A stretch of DNA of 64,000 bases, taken from Amphiduros pacificus. Taxonomy: Eukaryota > Annelida > Polychaeta > Phyllodocida > Hesionidae. The stretch's first letter is position 1. Each line of letters begins with the position of its first letter. The notes under the pieces are model-generated. The model ran no database searches. It saw only the letters and a program-made list of their open reading frames with translations, and was not told the origin of the DNA. Positions 62,801 to 64,000 of the stretch are shown piece after piece. The stretch covers positions 1,697,001 to 1,761,000 of the forward strand of contig OX439004.1 of assembly GCA_949316495.1 (NCBI GenBank), written 5' to 3'. The translations under genes were made by a program, and so were the position numbers.

Positions 62801-64000
62801 AGTGTGAGTACTGTACTGGTTGTCTCAGTGTGAGTACTGTACTGGTTGTCTCAGTGTGAGTACTGTACTGGCTGTCTCAGTGTGAGTACTGTATTGGCTG
62901 TCTCAGTGTGAGTACTGTACTGGCTGTCTCGGTGTGAGTACTGTACTGGTTGTCCCAGTGTGAGTACTGTACTGGCTGTCTCAGTGTGGGTACTGTACTG
63001 GTTGTCTCAGTGTGGGTACTGTACTGGTTGTCCCAGTGTGAGTACTGTACTGGTTGTCTCAGTGTGAGTATTGTACTGGCTGTCTCAGTGTGAGTACTGT
63101 ACTGGCTGTCTCAGTGTGGGTACTATACTGGCTGTCCCAGTGTGAGTACTGTACTGGTTGTCTCAGTGTGGGTACTGTACTGGCTGTCTCAGTGTGAGTA
63201 CTGTACTGGCTGTCTCAGTGTGAGTACTATACTGGCTGTCCCAGTGTGAGTACTGTACTGGTTGTCTCAGTGTGGGTACTGTACTGGTTTTCCCAGTGTG
63301 AGTACTGTACTGGCTGTCTCAGTGTGAGTACTGTACTGGTTGTCTCAGTGTGAGTACTGTACTGGCTGTCTCGGTGTGAGTACTGTACTGGTTGTCCCAG
63401 TGTGAGTACTGTACTGGCTGTCTCAGTGTGGGTACTGTACTGGCTGTCTCGGTGTGAGTACTGTACTGGTTGTCCCAGTGTGAGTACTGTACTGGTTGTA
63501 CCAGTGTGAGTACTGTACTGGCTGTCTCAGTGTGGGTACTGTACTGGCTGTCTCGGTGTGAGTACTGTACTGGTTGTCCCAGTGTGAGTACTGTACTGGT
63601 TGTCCCAGTGTGGGTACTGTACTGGTTGTCCCAGTGTGAGTACTGTACTGGTTGTCTCAGTGTGAGTACTGTACTGGCTGTCTCAGTGTGGGTACTGTAC
63701 TTGTTGTCTCAGTGTGAGTACTGTACTGGCTGTCTCAGTGTGAGTACTGTACTGGCTGTCTCAGTGTGAGTACTGTACTGGCTGTCTCAGTGTGAGTACT
63801 GTACTTGTTGTCTCAGTGTGAGTACTGTACTGGCTGTCTCAGTGTGAGTACTGTACTGGCTGTCTCAGTGTGAGTACTGTACTGGCTGTCTCAGTGTGAG
63901 TACTGTACTGGCTGTCTCAGTGTGGGTACTGTACTGGCTGTCTCAGTGTGAGTACTGTACTGGCTGTCTCAGTGTGAGTACTGTACTGGTTGTCTCAGTG
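59814..64000 (+). repeat. 26-bp minisatellite seeded on a 5' splice site, about 160 units, open at the window edge
   Basis: Units read GTGAGTACTGTACTGGTTGT then CTCAGT. The first unit is the donor of the preceding exon (GGCTGT, then GTGAGTACTG). Variants are GTGGGTACTG for GTGAGTACTG, GGCTGT for GGTTGT, CCCAGT or CTCGGT for CTCAGT, and TTTCAG. Most units keep GTGAGT. Each unit also has a TGTCTCAG that looks like an acceptor three bases before the donor. Variant blocks repeat with a 6-7 unit period near 60640-61310. The long open frames are repeat translations. Confidence 0.97.

Overview
The window looks like nuclear DNA of a lophotrochozoan animal, most likely a mollusc and possibly a bivalve. 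It holds an intronless innexin, spliced animal-type genes with short exons and GT-AG introns, a CR1/L2-type LINE and tRNA-derived SINEs. The background is AT-rich and minisatellites are unusually abundant. The taxon is inferred from gene families and repeat style only.

Layout. 0.27-11.4 kb is almost all tandem repeat: a 25-bp G-rich array, a 41-bp array, a 46-bp array split by a LINE with an open endonuclease/reverse-transcriptase frame, and a 32-bp array sharing a core with the 46-bp unit. 15.1-16.3 kb (+) is an intronless innexin of 398 aa. 18.1-18.75 kb carries two diverged SINE copies. 21.06-21.6 kb is a 26-bp array. 25.7-36.6 kb (-) is an 11-exon gene whose exons join in phase to 836 aa resembling the tail of a kinesin-3 motor, best guess KIF14-like; no motor or FHA exons are visible upstream. 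37.07-38.63 kb and 41.7-43.25 kb are 27-bp and 26-bp arrays. 49.7-56.5 kb (+) is a 13-exon gene for a 426-aa PLP enzyme of the ACC-synthase-like (ACCS) type, with a TATA box. 58.7-59.8 kb (+) holds the start of an unrecognised gene whose donor opens into a 26-bp array running to the window edge. A dispersed repeat (R1) occurs three times in the same orientation.

The most interesting pattern: in all three spliced genes the largest intronic minisatellite begins exactly at a 5' splice site, and its unit contains a copy of that splice donor with 1-5 bases of the exon end (exon 1 of the kinesin-tail gene, exon 6 of the ACCS-like gene, and the exon ending at 59813). This fills the introns with tens to more than a hundred potential decoy donors. 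A fourth intronic array (27.0-27.28 kb) stops within about 15 bp of a donor. A second curiosity is a 136-bp hairpin just 3' of the kinesin-tail gene whose loop holds a 38/40 copy of that gene's last exon.

The genes show no shared pathway: gap-junction channel, mitotic kinesin tail and PLP enzyme look like ordinary unlinked neighbours.
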